Under the pieces are notes generated by a model. That model saw only the letters and a program-made list of their open reading frames with translations, ran no database searches and was not told the DNA's origin. Below are positions 1 to 8,390 of a stretch of DNA of 64,000 nt, in pieces; the first letter of the stretch is position 1; each line of letters begins with the position of its first letter. The position numbers were made by a program, and so were the translations under genes. This DNA comes from Sphingobacterium hotanense (GTDB taxonomy: Bacteria; Bacteroidota; Bacteroidia; Sphingobacteriales; Sphingobacteriaceae): contig NZ_CP030848.1 in the NCBI RefSeq assembly GCF_008274825.1, positions 1,426,001 to 1,490,000 of the forward strand. The letters run 5' to 3'.

Positions 1-45
1 TATGGATAAAGTGAACTCGCAATATAAATGACAAATCAAACCCTT

Positions 46-53
46 CAAAAATA
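46..53 (-). promoter_or_regulatory. Leftward -7 box beside first palindromic element
   Basis: Reading leftward the sequence is TATTTTTG, a full match to the Bacteroidota -7 consensus TAnnTTTG. It lies 7 nt beyond the repeat at 61-88 and points out of the window, so its gene is not visible. Confidence 0.4.
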
Positions 54-60
54 TTACAAT

Positions 61-88
61 TTTACCAGTTAAACAAAAATAGATGGTA
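61..88. repeat. Imperfect palindrome, copy 1 of a 28-nt operator-like repeat
   Basis: This 28-nt stretch matches 24 of 28 positions of the element at 1086-1113. Both copies carry the ends TTTACCA and AATAGATGGTA. The two copies flank the CGNR regulator gene, and each lies next to an outward-facing -7 box, which suggests operators for that regulator. The regulatory role is inference. Confidence 0.5.
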
Positions 89-278
89 TATAATTAAGCG
101 AAAAGATGTTGATTTGAGAATTTATTAGAACGGAGATGACAAATTGTTATATGCCCCATACACATGAATTAGTGTAATAATTCATTTTATACATGCCTTC
201 ATGGGCGCTCGCTTATAAACAACATCAATGCCTAAGCCTATATAAGTTCAGCAGTTCTGGAATTCAGAAAGAAAGGTA

Positions 279-914
279 TTACCCTTTATCTTTTTTTAAC
301 TTCAGGCTTTTCTTCTGGCTGTAGCGGTTCATTTTATCGGTAGTGCCGCATGCTTTGATACTACACCATTTCCTACTGGCGTTTTTAGTTTCGTCCAAAA
401 AGACCCAGCCACACATCGGGCACTCTTTGATCCGTTTTGTCTCATTGTCAGTTAAAAGTTCCGACAACGATTGCACCGCTTTCCAAACAGGAGACAGTAA
501 GTCGTTTGCGGAATCTATTTGACCCATAGTGAATTTACCATCTATATAAAGTAAACGCTGTCTTGATATTGCATCCACAATCAAAAGATTAGCAGCAGGT
601 AAATAGGCTGATTTTTTATCATTATCATCTTGTGCTACAGCAGAAATCAGCCCTTGTAGTACTTTGCGTATTTCTTTGATGCGATGTAAAGCGATCAAAG
701 CTTGCTCGGGCTGTTCGTTGGCTAATTCTTTTAAGCTTTCAAGACGTTCTCGTGGAGAAATTTCCAATTTAAAACACCACGCAATGAAATCATCATATCC
801 TGCAAAATAGTCATAGTTTTTAGCGGTTTTCCAGGTACTGACAGTATTGACGAAATTACAGCACAATACAGTGCTGTCGATACTCAATGTCTCAATACTA
901 CGAAATTTCCCCAT
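279..914 (-). CDS. CGNR zinc-finger / ABATE-domain regulator
   Basis: This 211-residue cytoplasmic protein has the two-part layout of the CGNR family. The N-terminal ABATE region begins with the family-like NFVNT motif near residue 20. The C-terminal zinc-binding region carries CPMCGW, then WCSIKACGTTDKMNRY in the last 45 residues, supplying four cysteines and a CGTTDKMNRY variant of the CGNR motif. The family is regarded as DNA-binding and is often linked to stress or xenobiotic responses. The gene is leftward and divergent from the lipoprotein at 1198. Palindromic repeats at 61-88 and 1086-1113 bracket it and are plausible operators. The family call is firm; the target genes are inferred. 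Confidence 0.85.
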   Translation of the reverse strand: MGKFRSIETLSIDSTVLCCNFVNTVSTWKTAKNYDYFAGYDDFIAWCFKLEISPRERLESLKELANEQPEQALIALHRIKEIRKVLQGLISAVAQDDNDKKSAYLPAANLLIVDAISRQRLLYIDGKFTMGQIDSANDLLSPVWKAVQSLSELLTDNETKRIKECPMCGWVFLDETKNASRKWCSIKACGTTDKMNRYSQKKSLKLKKDKG

Positions 915-1084
915 AAGACAAAGTTATGCTATTTACTACTTAAACCTAAGGATACAACTTAAAATGTTTAATAATGTGACCGTATGTCTATCAAAAGCTT
1001 TAGCACCGATATATTCATTTCTAAATTAGGGTGACTGAATAAAAACTTTACGGTTAGTGTTGTCCGTATTTTAAAAATATGTAA

Positions 1085-1116
1085 ATTTACCATCTAAATC
1101 AAAATAGATGGTAAAT
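1085..1116. promoter_or_regulatory. Perfect 12-bp inverted repeat, operator-like (copy 2)
   Basis: The arms ATTTACCATCTA (1085-1096) and TAGATGGTAAAT (1105-1116) are exact reverse complements with an 8-nt spacer. The right arm falls where the -33 element would lie relative to the -7 box at 1124-1131, so a bound protein would block that promoter. A related copy is at 61-88. The CGNR regulator encoded between the two copies is the obvious candidate ligand, by inference. Confidence 0.6.
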
Positions 1117-1123
1117 ATTCTTT

Positions 1124-1131
1124 TAGATTTG
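1124..1131 (+). promoter_or_regulatory. -7 box for the lipoprotein gene at 1198
   Basis: TAGATTTG matches TAnnTTTG exactly and lies 67 nt upstream of the start codon at 1198, just downstream of the palindrome at 1085-1116. Confidence 0.45.
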
Positions 1132-1197
1132 TGTAGCGTTTTTAGTGTGGAGGTCGTATTAGTCTAAACTTTTAATCACTTAAAAACTTAAAAAAAA

Positions 1198-1668
1198 ATG
1201 AAAACAAATTTAATTTATGCTGCCTTCGCATTGCTTTTTTGCTTTGCAATTACTTCCTGTGAAAAATCCGACAATAATCCGGAAACAGTTCTTGAAAACA
1301 ATCTGCTGAGAAGTGCCGAAAAATATGCGGAACTGGTAGAGAAAAGAAATGATGGAGATTTCAATATTGAAGATATTAAAAGAAATGATAATATGCTAAC
1401 CATTACAGTTAAAGGTGGTTGCAATCAAGACGATTTCCATGTCGTGTGGGACGGATCTATAATGTTTTCTAGCCCAGGGCAGATCAACCTTGTGCTCAAT
1501 AACAAATCTCAAGAAGACTGTGGCTTAGAAAAACAATTTGATATCAATGTAGACCTTAGCAAGGTTGTGGGAAAGTACGACGCCAAGGACTTTATTTTCA
1601 ACGTAGCCAATGGTTCAAAAAAACAAGATAAATCACTAAATCCTAATGGATCCGTTAAGATCAAGTAA
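1198..1668 (+). CDS. Small lipoprotein of unknown function
   Basis: The 156-residue product begins with a basic N-terminus, a hydrophobic stretch and the lipobox ITSC with cysteine at residue 21, so it should be exported and lipid-anchored. The remainder is hydrophilic, rich in Asn, Asp and Lys, with no domain I recognise. It contains two further cysteines (CNQDD and EDCGL) that could pair. It is preceded by the palindromic operator-like element at 1085-1116 and is divergent from the CGNR regulator, so it may be a target of that regulator. Function is unknown. Confidence 0.75.
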   Translation: MKTNLIYAAFALLFCFAITSCEKSDNNPETVLENNLLRSAEKYAELVEKRNDGDFNIEDIKRNDNMLTITVKGGCNQDDFHVVWDGSIMFSSPGQINLVLNNKSQEDCGLEKQFDINVDLSKVVGKYDAKDFIFNVANGSKKQDKSLNPNGSVKIK

Positions 1669-1794
1669 AATTTAATTCCATCGGAAAATATTCACTGTAA
1701 TGATTGTATTCGTCAGGTTTAATTTTGTATTACAAAATTGATCTGAAGAATTGTAAGACTGCTAAACCTTTTTAAACCTCATACATAAACTTAA

Positions 1795-2307
1795 ATGGAA
1801 CCAATCACCCACAAGTTTCAACAAGCGATCAAGGAATTAACGGAAATGTTAGAAGCTTTTAGTACTGAACAGCTAAATAAAATTCCTTTTCCAAACAGTT
1901 GGACAGCAGGTCAGGTCGGTGATCATCTTTTAAAATCGTATGGTTCATGGGAAATTTTCAAAGGCGAGACGGAGTTTGCCGAAAGACAGTATGACGAGAA
2001 CTGCAAAACGCTAAGCGGCCTTTTCTTGAATTTCAATATAAAGCTAATCGCAGAAAATTCGGATGCTACTTATCCATCAGATGGATATATTGAAAAGGAA
2101 AACTTGATTTCTAATATACAGACAATAAGTGACCGTATCATTAGCTTCTCCAGCCGAAACGATCTCAGGGTGCTATGCTTAGATTTTGAATTTCCAACAT
2201 TCGGGTACATGACACGGTTTGAATGGTTGCATTTTTATGTTGTACATACACAAAGACATATAAAACAATTGACAAGAATATTTAACATTTTAAATAGCCA
2301 TAAATGA
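1795..2307 (+). CDS. DinB family protein
   Basis: This 170-residue protein fits the DinB/YfiT four-helix family. It has the early WTAGQVGDHLLKS segment with the first metal-ligand histidine, and a C-terminal HFYVVHTQRHIKQL segment with the other two histidines in the usual H-x3-H arrangement. These proteins are metal-binding and often act as thiol-dependent transferases, for example on bacillithiol; the substrate here is unknown. Its stop overlaps the start of the next gene by four bases (ATGA), so the two are translationally coupled. Start chosen for its intact DinB N-terminus. Confidence 0.8.
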   Translation: MEPITHKFQQAIKELTEMLEAFSTEQLNKIPFPNSWTAGQVGDHLLKSYGSWEIFKGETEFAERQYDENCKTLSGLFLNFNIKLIAENSDATYPSDGYIEKENLISNIQTISDRIISFSSRNDLRVLCLDFEFPTFGYMTRFEWLHFYVVHTQRHIKQLTRIFNILNSHK

Positions 2308-2765
2308 ATAGCCCCCTTATCGTCAGCAAAGAAAAGATAATAGATGCAACGCAAAATGAAATTTGGGAAGTAATCACAACTCCTAAATATTTTAAAGATT
2401 GGATGCTTGTACCTGCAAAAGCCGAAGATGAAAAAGCCATTGAATTAGGAAGTAAAATTTATTGGATCAATGATAATGACGTTGTTCACCTCGAAGGTGA
2501 AGTCATAACATTTGTTCCGAATACAAAACTTGTTATTTCATTAATCGATATCAGTTGGGACAAAAGCGTTCCGAAGGGTAGTGTAACGTATGAATTTCAT
2601 CTAACGGGAATGAAAAGCGGAACGCTGATCAAGTTCCTCTTAGGTGACCTTTCCATAGACCCGGAAGGCGAATCTTGGTATAATTCCTATAAAGCAAGTG
2701 ATGAAATCGGTTCGATAGAGAAGGTGATTAAAATTAGAAAGATTAGGGAAACAAGCCATACATAA
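2304..2765 (+). CDS. SRPBCC / AHSA1-like domain protein
   Basis: The 153-residue protein has the START-like fold signature of the SRPBCC superfamily. The pattern KEKIIDATQNEIWEVITTP near the N-terminus is the usual opening, with WDKS and a TYEFHLTGMKSGTLIKFL strand later. Members bind hydrophobic ligands or act as co-chaperones; none can be assigned here. It overlaps the DinB gene by four bases and is probably co-transcribed with it. The C-terminus is basic and slightly divergent from typical AHSA1. Confidence 0.7.
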   Translation: MNSPLIVSKEKIIDATQNEIWEVITTPKYFKDWMLVPAKAEDEKAIELGSKIYWINDNDVVHLEGEVITFVPNTKLVISLIDISWDKSVPKGSVTYEFHLTGMKSGTLIKFLLGDLSIDPEGESWYNSYKASDEIGSIEKVIKIRKIRETSHT

Positions 2766-2826
2766 CATCTTAACCATCTTTATTCGGTCAGTCATAATAT
2801 TTGAATAACATTATATAAACTTAGAA

Positions 2827-3726
2827 ATGCGTAACCTAATTGTCTTGGAATGCCCTTCAAACTTGGGTCTCAAAAGAATGTCAATTGATAACGAGCCTGG
2901 AGTTAAAAAATTTCCAGCATTGCTTAATAAATTAAGATTTCATGCATCTATTGGCTCTACTAAAACAATTCATATTAAAGCGCCCAAACACTCAATGGAA
3001 ATTGATCCAATAACAAATATCAGAAATGCCCGAAGTATAATCAATTATTCACTTCTTCAAGCAGATGTAATTGGAAAACAAATAAGCGAGGATACTTTTC
3101 TGTTGATATTAGGGGGTGATTGTAGCATACTGATAGGGAGTGCAATTGCATTTAAAAAGAAAGGGCGTTTTGGTTTATTTTTTCTTGACGGCCATACGGA
3201 TTACATGATTCCAGAGTGCTCACATACACATGGTGCTGCCGGAATGGACTTAGCTATTGTTTGTGGATATGGTCATGACAATCTAACAAATATAGATAAT
3301 CTATGTCCTTATTTTGAAGCTCAAAACGTTTTTTGCGTCGGAAACAGGGAGTATGACGAAGAATATGAAAAACCAATTAGAGGTTCGGGAATTCATTATT
3401 TCCCTCTAAATGTATTACGGAAAATCGGCATTCAAAATGTAATAAACCAGTTTTTTGCCATATTATCTGAAAACCAACTTGATGGTTTTTTCATCCATTT
3501 CGATGTAGACGTGTTGGATGATACATTAATGCCAGCCGTAGATAGTAGGCAATGTGGCGGATTATCCTATGCCGAATTGAAGGAAATATTAACCCTCTTA
3601 TTCAACCATGATAAGATTTCCGGAATGGAAATTACAATTTTTGACCCCGATTTAGATCCTGATAAGGAATATATTAATGCGTTTATGATGAACATGATAC
3701 CTATTATTAATAAAATTAAAAACTAA
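2827..3726 (+). CDS. Arginase-family (ureohydrolase) protein
   Basis: This 299-residue protein has the binuclear-metal motifs of the arginase/agmatinase superfamily: GGDCS (around residue 98), FLDGHTDY (around 120) and HFDVDVLDD (around 226), followed by MEITIFDPDLDP. These hydrolyse guanidino compounds to urea or an amide. The first motif has Cys where classical arginases have the Mn-binding His (GGDH). The other Asp/His ligands are present, so it is either a variant subfamily or has altered metal use. The next gene starts immediately after its stop codon. Substrate unknown. Confidence 0.8.
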   Translation: MRNLIVLECPSNLGLKRMSIDNEPGVKKFPALLNKLRFHASIGSTKTIHIKAPKHSMEIDPITNIRNARSIINYSLLQADVIGKQISEDTFLLILGGDCSILIGSAIAFKKKGRFGLFFLDGHTDYMIPECSHTHGAAGMDLAIVCGYGHDNLTNIDNLCPYFEAQNVFCVGNREYDEEYEKPIRGSGIHYFPLNVLRKIGIQNVINQFFAILSENQLDGFFIHFDVDVLDDTLMPAVDSRQCGGLSYAELKEILTLLFNHDKISGMEITIFDPDLDPDKEYINAFMMNMIPIINKIKN

Positions 3727-4719
3727 ATGAAACTTTACGGAACTCCTGTTTTACTATTATTATTCATGCTTTTATCATGTGGTCAAAAATATGGTGCAAT
3801 TCTCCCTTTCAATTCACAACAAGCATCAAAAGATTCAGCATCATTATTTGCAAACGGAATTATTTCCACCCATCTAAATGAATATAATATAACTTTTTCA
3901 TCAGACGGAAATGTGGTGTTATTTACCATTGCAAATAACACTACAGCAAACAGGTTCTACACAATTTTCATTACAAAAAAGGAAAAAGGCAAATGGACTA
4001 AGCCTCAAATCGTCCAATTTTCGGGACAATATAGTGACGCCGACCCTTTCTTCGCTCCGGATGGGAAAAAGCTCTACTATATATCAACCAGACCAGTTTT
4101 ACAAGGAATACCAAAATCGGATTTTGATATTTGGTGCGTAGAATATGCGAATGGAGATTTCAGCAAACCAAAACATTTGGGCAACGGAATCAATTCGGAT
4201 AAAGACGAACTTTATCCAGCTATTTCAAAAAAAGGGAATTTATTTTTTTCCGCTGAAAATGGAGAAAACGGATATGATATAATGATATCTAAATATAGAA
4301 ACGGTAAGTTTTTACCTCGTGTAAGTTTGAGTGGCTCTCTTAACACAACGAATATTGAATTTGATGCATTTGTTGATCCTGATGAAAAATATATAATCTA
4401 TACAGGGATAGGATATAAAGAAAGTTATGGAAGCGGAGACTTATATATAAGCTATAACAGAGAAGATCATTGGACACTCGGAAGGAATATGGGAAAGCAA
4501 GTCAATTCCTTGCATATGGATCAATGTCCTATGGTTTCAACTGATGGTAAATACCTGTTCTTTACTTCTTTTAGGGATGGTCAACCTTATAATAGCAAAG
4601 AACCAATGACCACAAAGGTATACCTCGATATGTTAAACTCACCCTTTAATGGGCTTGGAAATATTTTTTGGATTGATTTTCAAAAGCTTTCCAATAGGGA
4701 AAATTATACAAATGAATAA
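3727..4719 (+). CDS. PD40 / TolB-like beta-propeller lipoprotein
   Basis: The 330-residue product starts with a short signal sequence ending in the lipobox LLSC (Cys 18). It then carries repeated blades of the PD40 type, for example DADPFFAPDGKKLYYIS, KDELYPAISKKGNLFFSA and DQCPMVSTDGKYLFFTS. Such propellers bind proteins or peptidoglycan-associated partners and are common in Bacteroidota envelopes. The start codon directly abuts the stop of the arginase-like gene, indicating co-transcription. No enzymatic motif is visible. Confidence 0.75.
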   Translation: MKLYGTPVLLLLFMLLSCGQKYGAILPFNSQQASKDSASLFANGIISTHLNEYNITFSSDGNVVLFTIANNTTANRFYTIFITKKEKGKWTKPQIVQFSGQYSDADPFFAPDGKKLYYISTRPVLQGIPKSDFDIWCVEYANGDFSKPKHLGNGINSDKDELYPAISKKGNLFFSAENGENGYDIMISKYRNGKFLPRVSLSGSLNTTNIEFDAFVDPDEKYIIYTGIGYKESYGSGDLYISYNREDHWTLGRNMGKQVNSLHMDQCPMVSTDGKYLFFTSFRDGQPYNSKEPMTTKVYLDMLNSPFNGLGNIFWIDFQKLSNRENYTNE

Positions 4720-4731
4720 TCTATAATTGAA

Positions 4732-5265
4732 ATGCGAATAGCTACAGAAAGACTTACCCTATCGCCATTATCCGAGAAAGACGCAGCCTTTGTTGCTGAA
4801 CTTTTAAATACTGATGGATGGATAAAAAATATTGGAGACCGAAACATCCGTTCGGAAAAGGATGCGAGGGAGTACATCAAAAAAGTGACGGACAATCCCC
4901 ATATTACATATTGGACGGTAAAGTTAAAATTGGAACGCGTAGCAATCGGTCTGGTAACCTTGATAAAGCGGGACTATCTACAATTTAACGATGTTGGCTT
5001 TGCCCTGCTTCCCCAATTTTTCAATAAGGGATATGCATTTGAAGCCACAAAAGCTGTTTTGCTGTATTTGATCAACAACAATCTATTGGAAGATATCCTG
5101 GCGATCAGTCTTAAGGAAAATGCTCCATCCATTAACATGATTGAAAAACTCGGTCTGACCTTTGAAAAAACAATTGATCATGACAATAATATTTTGGGTG
5201 TATATAGAGCATCAAAAGGAGAATTGCTTTCCAGATTATTGGAGCAAGAGCATAAGATAGTCTAA
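4732..5265 (+). CDS. GNAT-family N-acetyltransferase
   Basis: The 177-residue protein has the RimJ/RimL-like layout. It opens with the strand IATERLTLSPLSEKDAAFV, has a central GFALLPQFFNKGYAFEATKAVLLYL region corresponding to acetyl-CoA motif A (the usual GxGxA is altered to NKGYA), and ends with SINMIEKLGLTFEKT, the typical C-terminal motif. It should transfer an acetyl group from acetyl-CoA to an amine; the substrate cannot be predicted. It follows the propeller lipoprotein by 12 bases. Confidence 0.8.
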   Translation: MRIATERLTLSPLSEKDAAFVAELLNTDGWIKNIGDRNIRSEKDAREYIKKVTDNPHITYWTVKLKLERVAIGLVTLIKRDYLQFNDVGFALLPQFFNKGYAFEATKAVLLYLINNNLLEDILAISLKENAPSINMIEKLGLTFEKTIDHDNNILGVYRASKGELLSRLLEQEHKIV

Positions 5266-5409
5266 AATTCTTGCCATACGTTAACCCGAGCTAAAGAAAG
5301 TTGAAATAATTTTACAATATACTAAAGAGGGATGGACAAATCGAACCGGGGATAGTATAATGAACAATGTTAGCGGTCATTGTGAGGACAAAATAACAAT
5401 AAAATCAAA

Positions 5410-5781
5410 ATGGAAAAACCAAGATCAATTGCAAAAATTGTTGGGCCGACATTAATTGTTATGGTTTTCTCCGAAATGCGGTTTTGGAACCCGACGCTTT
5501 ATGATACACAGATCGCCCCTCTCATTTATCTGAACGGAATGATACTTTTTGTGGCTGGATTAGCAATCATAACCCAACATCATATTTGGGTTTACGGTTG
5601 GCAGACCTTAGTCACAATAATTGGATATGCATTTATGCTGATCGGTTTACTGAGAATGCTTTTCCCGGAAATACAAAAAACAGCCTTCAAAAATGACAGT
5701 TCAATAATGATTTTAGAAGTAGTTCTAATTTTAATCGGCGTGTTTTTGACATGGAAAGCATATTCACCTATAAAAAAATGA
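5410..5781 (+). CDS. Small multi-pass membrane protein
   Basis: This 123-residue protein has about four hydrophobic segments: residues 10-22, 37-53, 62-85 and 99-115. It has no cysteine or recognisable catalytic motif. The N-terminus is cytoplasmic by charge. It overlaps the long reading of the next gene but not that gene's preferred start at 5847. A 144-bp spacer precedes it, with no clear terminator. Function unknown. Confidence 0.6.
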   Translation: MEKPRSIAKIVGPTLIVMVFSEMRFWNPTLYDTQIAPLIYLNGMILFVAGLAIITQHHIWVYGWQTLVTIIGYAFMLIGLLRMLFPEIQKTAFKNDSSIMILEVVLILIGVFLTWKAYSPIKK

Positions 5782-5846
5782 AGTGTTATATTTCAACTTA
5801 TAAACACAATACAACAAACGGAAATAACAATTTAAATAAAATCGAT

Positions 5847-6269
5847 ATGCAGACAAATCATCAATCAAAGTATCAGACCATTATCAAAGCACCAATTGAT
5901 AAAGTATGGGATGCATTAACCAATCCCGAAATGGTAAAGCAATATTTCTTCGGTTCAAACCAGGAAACGAATTGGAATGTTGGCAGCAAAGTCTTGTGGA
6001 CAGGTGAATATGAAGGAACAACCTATGTAGACAAAGGCGTGGTCTTGGAATATTTCCCCAACAAGAAACTTTCGTATAGTTATTTAAGCAGTTGGAGCGG
6101 ATTGGACGATAAGCCCGAAAACTATCTGTTGGTTTCTTATGAAGTAACCCAAACTGAAAGCGGAACAGAGCTAATCATTACGCAATCAAACTATGACGAG
6201 GAGAAAGCAAAACATTCTGCCGAAAATTGGGAGGTAGTCGTAGACGGATTAAAAAAGCTTATTGAATAG
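5847..6269 (+). CDS. SRPBCC / AHSA1-like domain protein
   Basis: With the start at 5847 the product is 140 residues and begins MQTNHQSKYQTIIKAPIDKV, the normal AHSA1 opening. An upstream in-frame start at 5751 would add 32 low-quality residues overlapping the previous gene, so I rejected it. Typical motifs follow: VWDALTNPEMVKQYFFGS and a late SGTELIITQSNYDEE. It is a ligand-binding START-like protein of unknown ligand, and is distantly related to the SRPBCC protein at 2304. It ends 11 bases before the esterase gene. Confidence 0.75.
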   Translation: MQTNHQSKYQTIIKAPIDKVWDALTNPEMVKQYFFGSNQETNWNVGSKVLWTGEYEGTTYVDKGVVLEYFPNKKLSYSYLSSWSGLDDKPENYLLVSYEVTQTESGTELIITQSNYDEEKAKHSAENWEVVVDGLKKLIE

Positions 6270-6279
6270 AAAATTACAA

Positions 6280-7122
6280 ATGAAAATTTCATTGATCTTC
6301 TTATTCGTAATCTTTTCTGCATCATTAACTTTTGGACAGAGGCCAATACCCGAGCAATCAGGTGTTGCCAAACACTTTATTCTCGGTATGATTGATGAAA
6401 TACAATCAAACGAACTGAATGAAAAAAGGGTGTTGAATATCTATCTGCCCGAAGGCTACAACCAGAAAGACACGATACGTTACCCTGTCATTTATTTACT
6501 TGACGGTTCAGCAGATGAGGATTTTATCCATATTGTAGGGCTTGTGCAGTTCAATAGTTTTGAATGGGTTAACCAGGTTCCAAAGTCGATAGTAGTCGGT
6601 ATCGCGACGGTGGACAGGAGAACGGATTTTACATTCCCTACAACTGTGACTGAAGATAAAAGTGCAAATCCGACCTCAGGGCATTCCAACAGATTTATAT
6701 CGTTCATTGAAAAAGAGCTGCAACCGTATATACAGGAAAAGTATAAGACGAGTTCTTCAAAAACTATTATTGGACAATCGTTAGGCGGGCTTTTGGCAAC
6801 TGAAATCCTGTTTAAAAAACCGGAACTTTTTAACAAGTATATCATCGTCAGCCCCAGTTTGTGGTGGGATAATGGGTCGTTATTAAACCAACCTCTTACT
6901 CGTTTTGAACACAAAGATATTTATATCGGAGTTGGAAAAGAAGGTTTGGCTCCCACTAAAATTCCCCGGGTAATGGAAGTAGATGCAAATGTTCTAGCTG
7001 ATAAAATCAAAAACCTGAAAAACAGGAACGTGAACGTTTACTTTGATTATTTGCCACTGGAAAACCACGCAACAATAATGCATCAGGCGGTTTTCAATTC
7101 ATTTAGACTTTTTTACCCATGA
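6280..7122 (+). CDS. Secreted alpha/beta-hydrolase esterase (esterase D / IroE-like)
   Basis: From ATG 6280 the protein has 280 residues and a clean signal peptide (MKISLIFLFVIFSASLTFGQ); the longer TTG reading from 6262 is unlikely. It has the esterase-D fold markers: YPVIYLLDGSADED, the nucleophile elbow GQSLGG (Ser around residue 163), and a C-terminal ENHATIMHQA supplying the catalytic His. The likely reaction is hydrolysis of carboxylic esters, possibly siderophore or acetyl esters, in the periplasm. A 52-codon stump at 7587-7745 resembles its C-terminus, implying a former tandem duplicate. Confidence 0.8.
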   Translation: MKISLIFLFVIFSASLTFGQRPIPEQSGVAKHFILGMIDEIQSNELNEKRVLNIYLPEGYNQKDTIRYPVIYLLDGSADEDFIHIVGLVQFNSFEWVNQVPKSIVVGIATVDRRTDFTFPTTVTEDKSANPTSGHSNRFISFIEKELQPYIQEKYKTSSSKTIIGQSLGGLLATEILFKKPELFNKYIIVSPSLWWDNGSLLNQPLTRFEHKDIYIGVGKEGLAPTKIPRVMEVDANVLADKIKNLKNRNVNVYFDYLPLENHATIMHQAVFNSFRLFYP

Positions 7123-7259
7123 TTTTAACTAAATAGGATTAGACCTAAATGGAAGCCTTTATATATTTAAACAACATGTTTATTCGGAAACTAAGGAATG
7201 TTAGTGATTATAAATAAGCCTACTGAATAATAACATAAAACAACTTAAAACTAAAATCA

Positions 7260-7535
7260 ATGTATGCAATTCTAATTCAACTAACAATAAACCCTCAATT
7301 TGCTTCAGAAGCAGCAACCACTTTCACGAACAGTATTTTGCCCAAGGTTAAAAGTTCACCGGGCTTTATCGCGGGATATTGGGTAGATCCGGTGAAGGAT
7401 GAAGGTTTTGGATTTGTTCTATTTGAAAGTGCGGATCAAGCCGAATCTGTTATGCCTCCTACAATTGATTGGACAGCTCCTGGGGTGATTATAAATAAAT
7501 TTGACATGAGACGGGTGGCAGTTTCAATTCCTTGA
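7260..7535 (+). CDS. Antibiotic-biosynthesis-monooxygenase-like small protein
   Basis: The 91-residue product looks like a single dimeric alpha-beta barrel domain. It has an N-terminal strand YAILIQLTINP, a helix containing FTNSILPKVKSSPGF, and strands GYWVDP and GFGFVLFESADQAESV. Similar ABM-fold proteins are small oxygenases or stress proteins without metal. No catalytic residue can be named. It is followed by the esterase stump rather than a complete gene. Confidence 0.55.
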   Translation: MYAILIQLTINPQFASEAATTFTNSILPKVKSSPGFIAGYWVDPVKDEGFGFVLFESADQAESVMPPTIDWTAPGVIINKFDMRRVAVSIP

Positions 7536-7586
7536 TAATCGATTAAAAATGGGAGAAAAAAGACAAAAAAATCAATAAAATTGAAA

Positions 7587-7745
7587 ATGGATTTACCAAG
7601 TCTGATCAAAAGATATCAAAAAATGGATGAAAATATCACATTGATTTTTTTGCCACAGGAAAACCATGAAACATTAATTCACCAAGCTATTTCGAATGGA
7701 ACAACAGGAAGAATTGCGGTCTTATTTAGACAGGAGGTGGATTAA
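7587..7745 (+). pseudogene. C-terminal stump of an esterase-D-like gene
   Basis: The 52-codon open frame ends LIFLPQENHETLIHQAISNG and then continues about 14 residues to its stop. This matches the end of the esterase at 6280 (VYFDYLPLENHATIMHQAVF), including the catalytic-His region ENHxTxxHQA. The nucleophile elbow and everything upstream are missing. The simplest reading is a tandem esterase duplicate deleted except for its 3' end, with the ABM-like gene now between the two. Confidence 0.65.
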
Positions 7746-7789
7746 CAAAAATAGTATATCGTTCACAGCAACCTTATAATAAAAATAGG

Positions 7790-8266
7790 ATGAAGAGTAA
7801 ATTATTAGAAATGAACAACGTTGGTATCGTTGTAGAAAATCTTGATAAAGCAATTGCTTTTTTTACAGAAATCGGGCTTACACTGGAAGGACGTATGAAA
7901 GTTGAAGATGAATGGGCCGGACGTGTAACGGGACTCGGAACTCAATCTGTAGAAATTGCGATGATGGTTACACCCGATGGCCACAGTCGCCTAGAACTTT
8001 CAAAATTTCTTACTCCTGCAACAATTTCAGACCACAGGACAGCACCAGTTAATTCGCTTGGCTATCTCCGTATCATGTTCAGGGTCAATAATATTGAAGA
8101 ACTGTTATCCAGACTTTTAAAACTCGGCGCTGAACTTGTTGGAGAGGTGGTTAACTACCAGAACATCTATAGGCTATGCTATATACGAGGAGCGGAAGGG
8201 CTTTTGATTGGACTGGCCGAACAACTTGGTGAGCAAACAACGAAAGATGTCTTAGAAAACTCTTGA
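7790..8266 (+). CDS. VOC-family (glyoxalase/bleomycin-resistance-like) protein
   Basis: This 158-residue protein has two beta-alpha-beta-beta-beta halves of the vicinal-oxygen-chelate fold. Markers are MNNVGIVVENLDKAIAFFTE at the N-terminus, SRLELSKFLTP in the middle and LGYLRIMFRVNNIEELLSRL in the second half. VOC proteins act as metal-dependent lyases, dioxygenases or drug-binding proteins. No specific subfamily is evident. It begins about 45 bases after the esterase stump. Confidence 0.75.
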   Translation: MKSKLLEMNNVGIVVENLDKAIAFFTEIGLTLEGRMKVEDEWAGRVTGLGTQSVEIAMMVTPDGHSRLELSKFLTPATISDHRTAPVNSLGYLRIMFRVNNIEELLSRLLKLGAELVGEVVNYQNIYRLCYIRGAEGLLIGLAEQLGEQTTKDVLENS

Positions 8267-8390
8267 CATTTAATGAGAAAATTGCAGCGACCAACGGTGC
8301 CAAAAGTAAGTGTTTAGCGACAGATGTAAATATTAATTGTCTTATTTTCAGTTGTGTGTAGTTAAATTTGAAAATAATTTCAAAAAACAT

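Noticed and set aside
847..1029. 60-codon rightward frame over the start of the CGNR gene
   Set aside because: It is antisense to the regulator's first codons and has no promoter or similarity.
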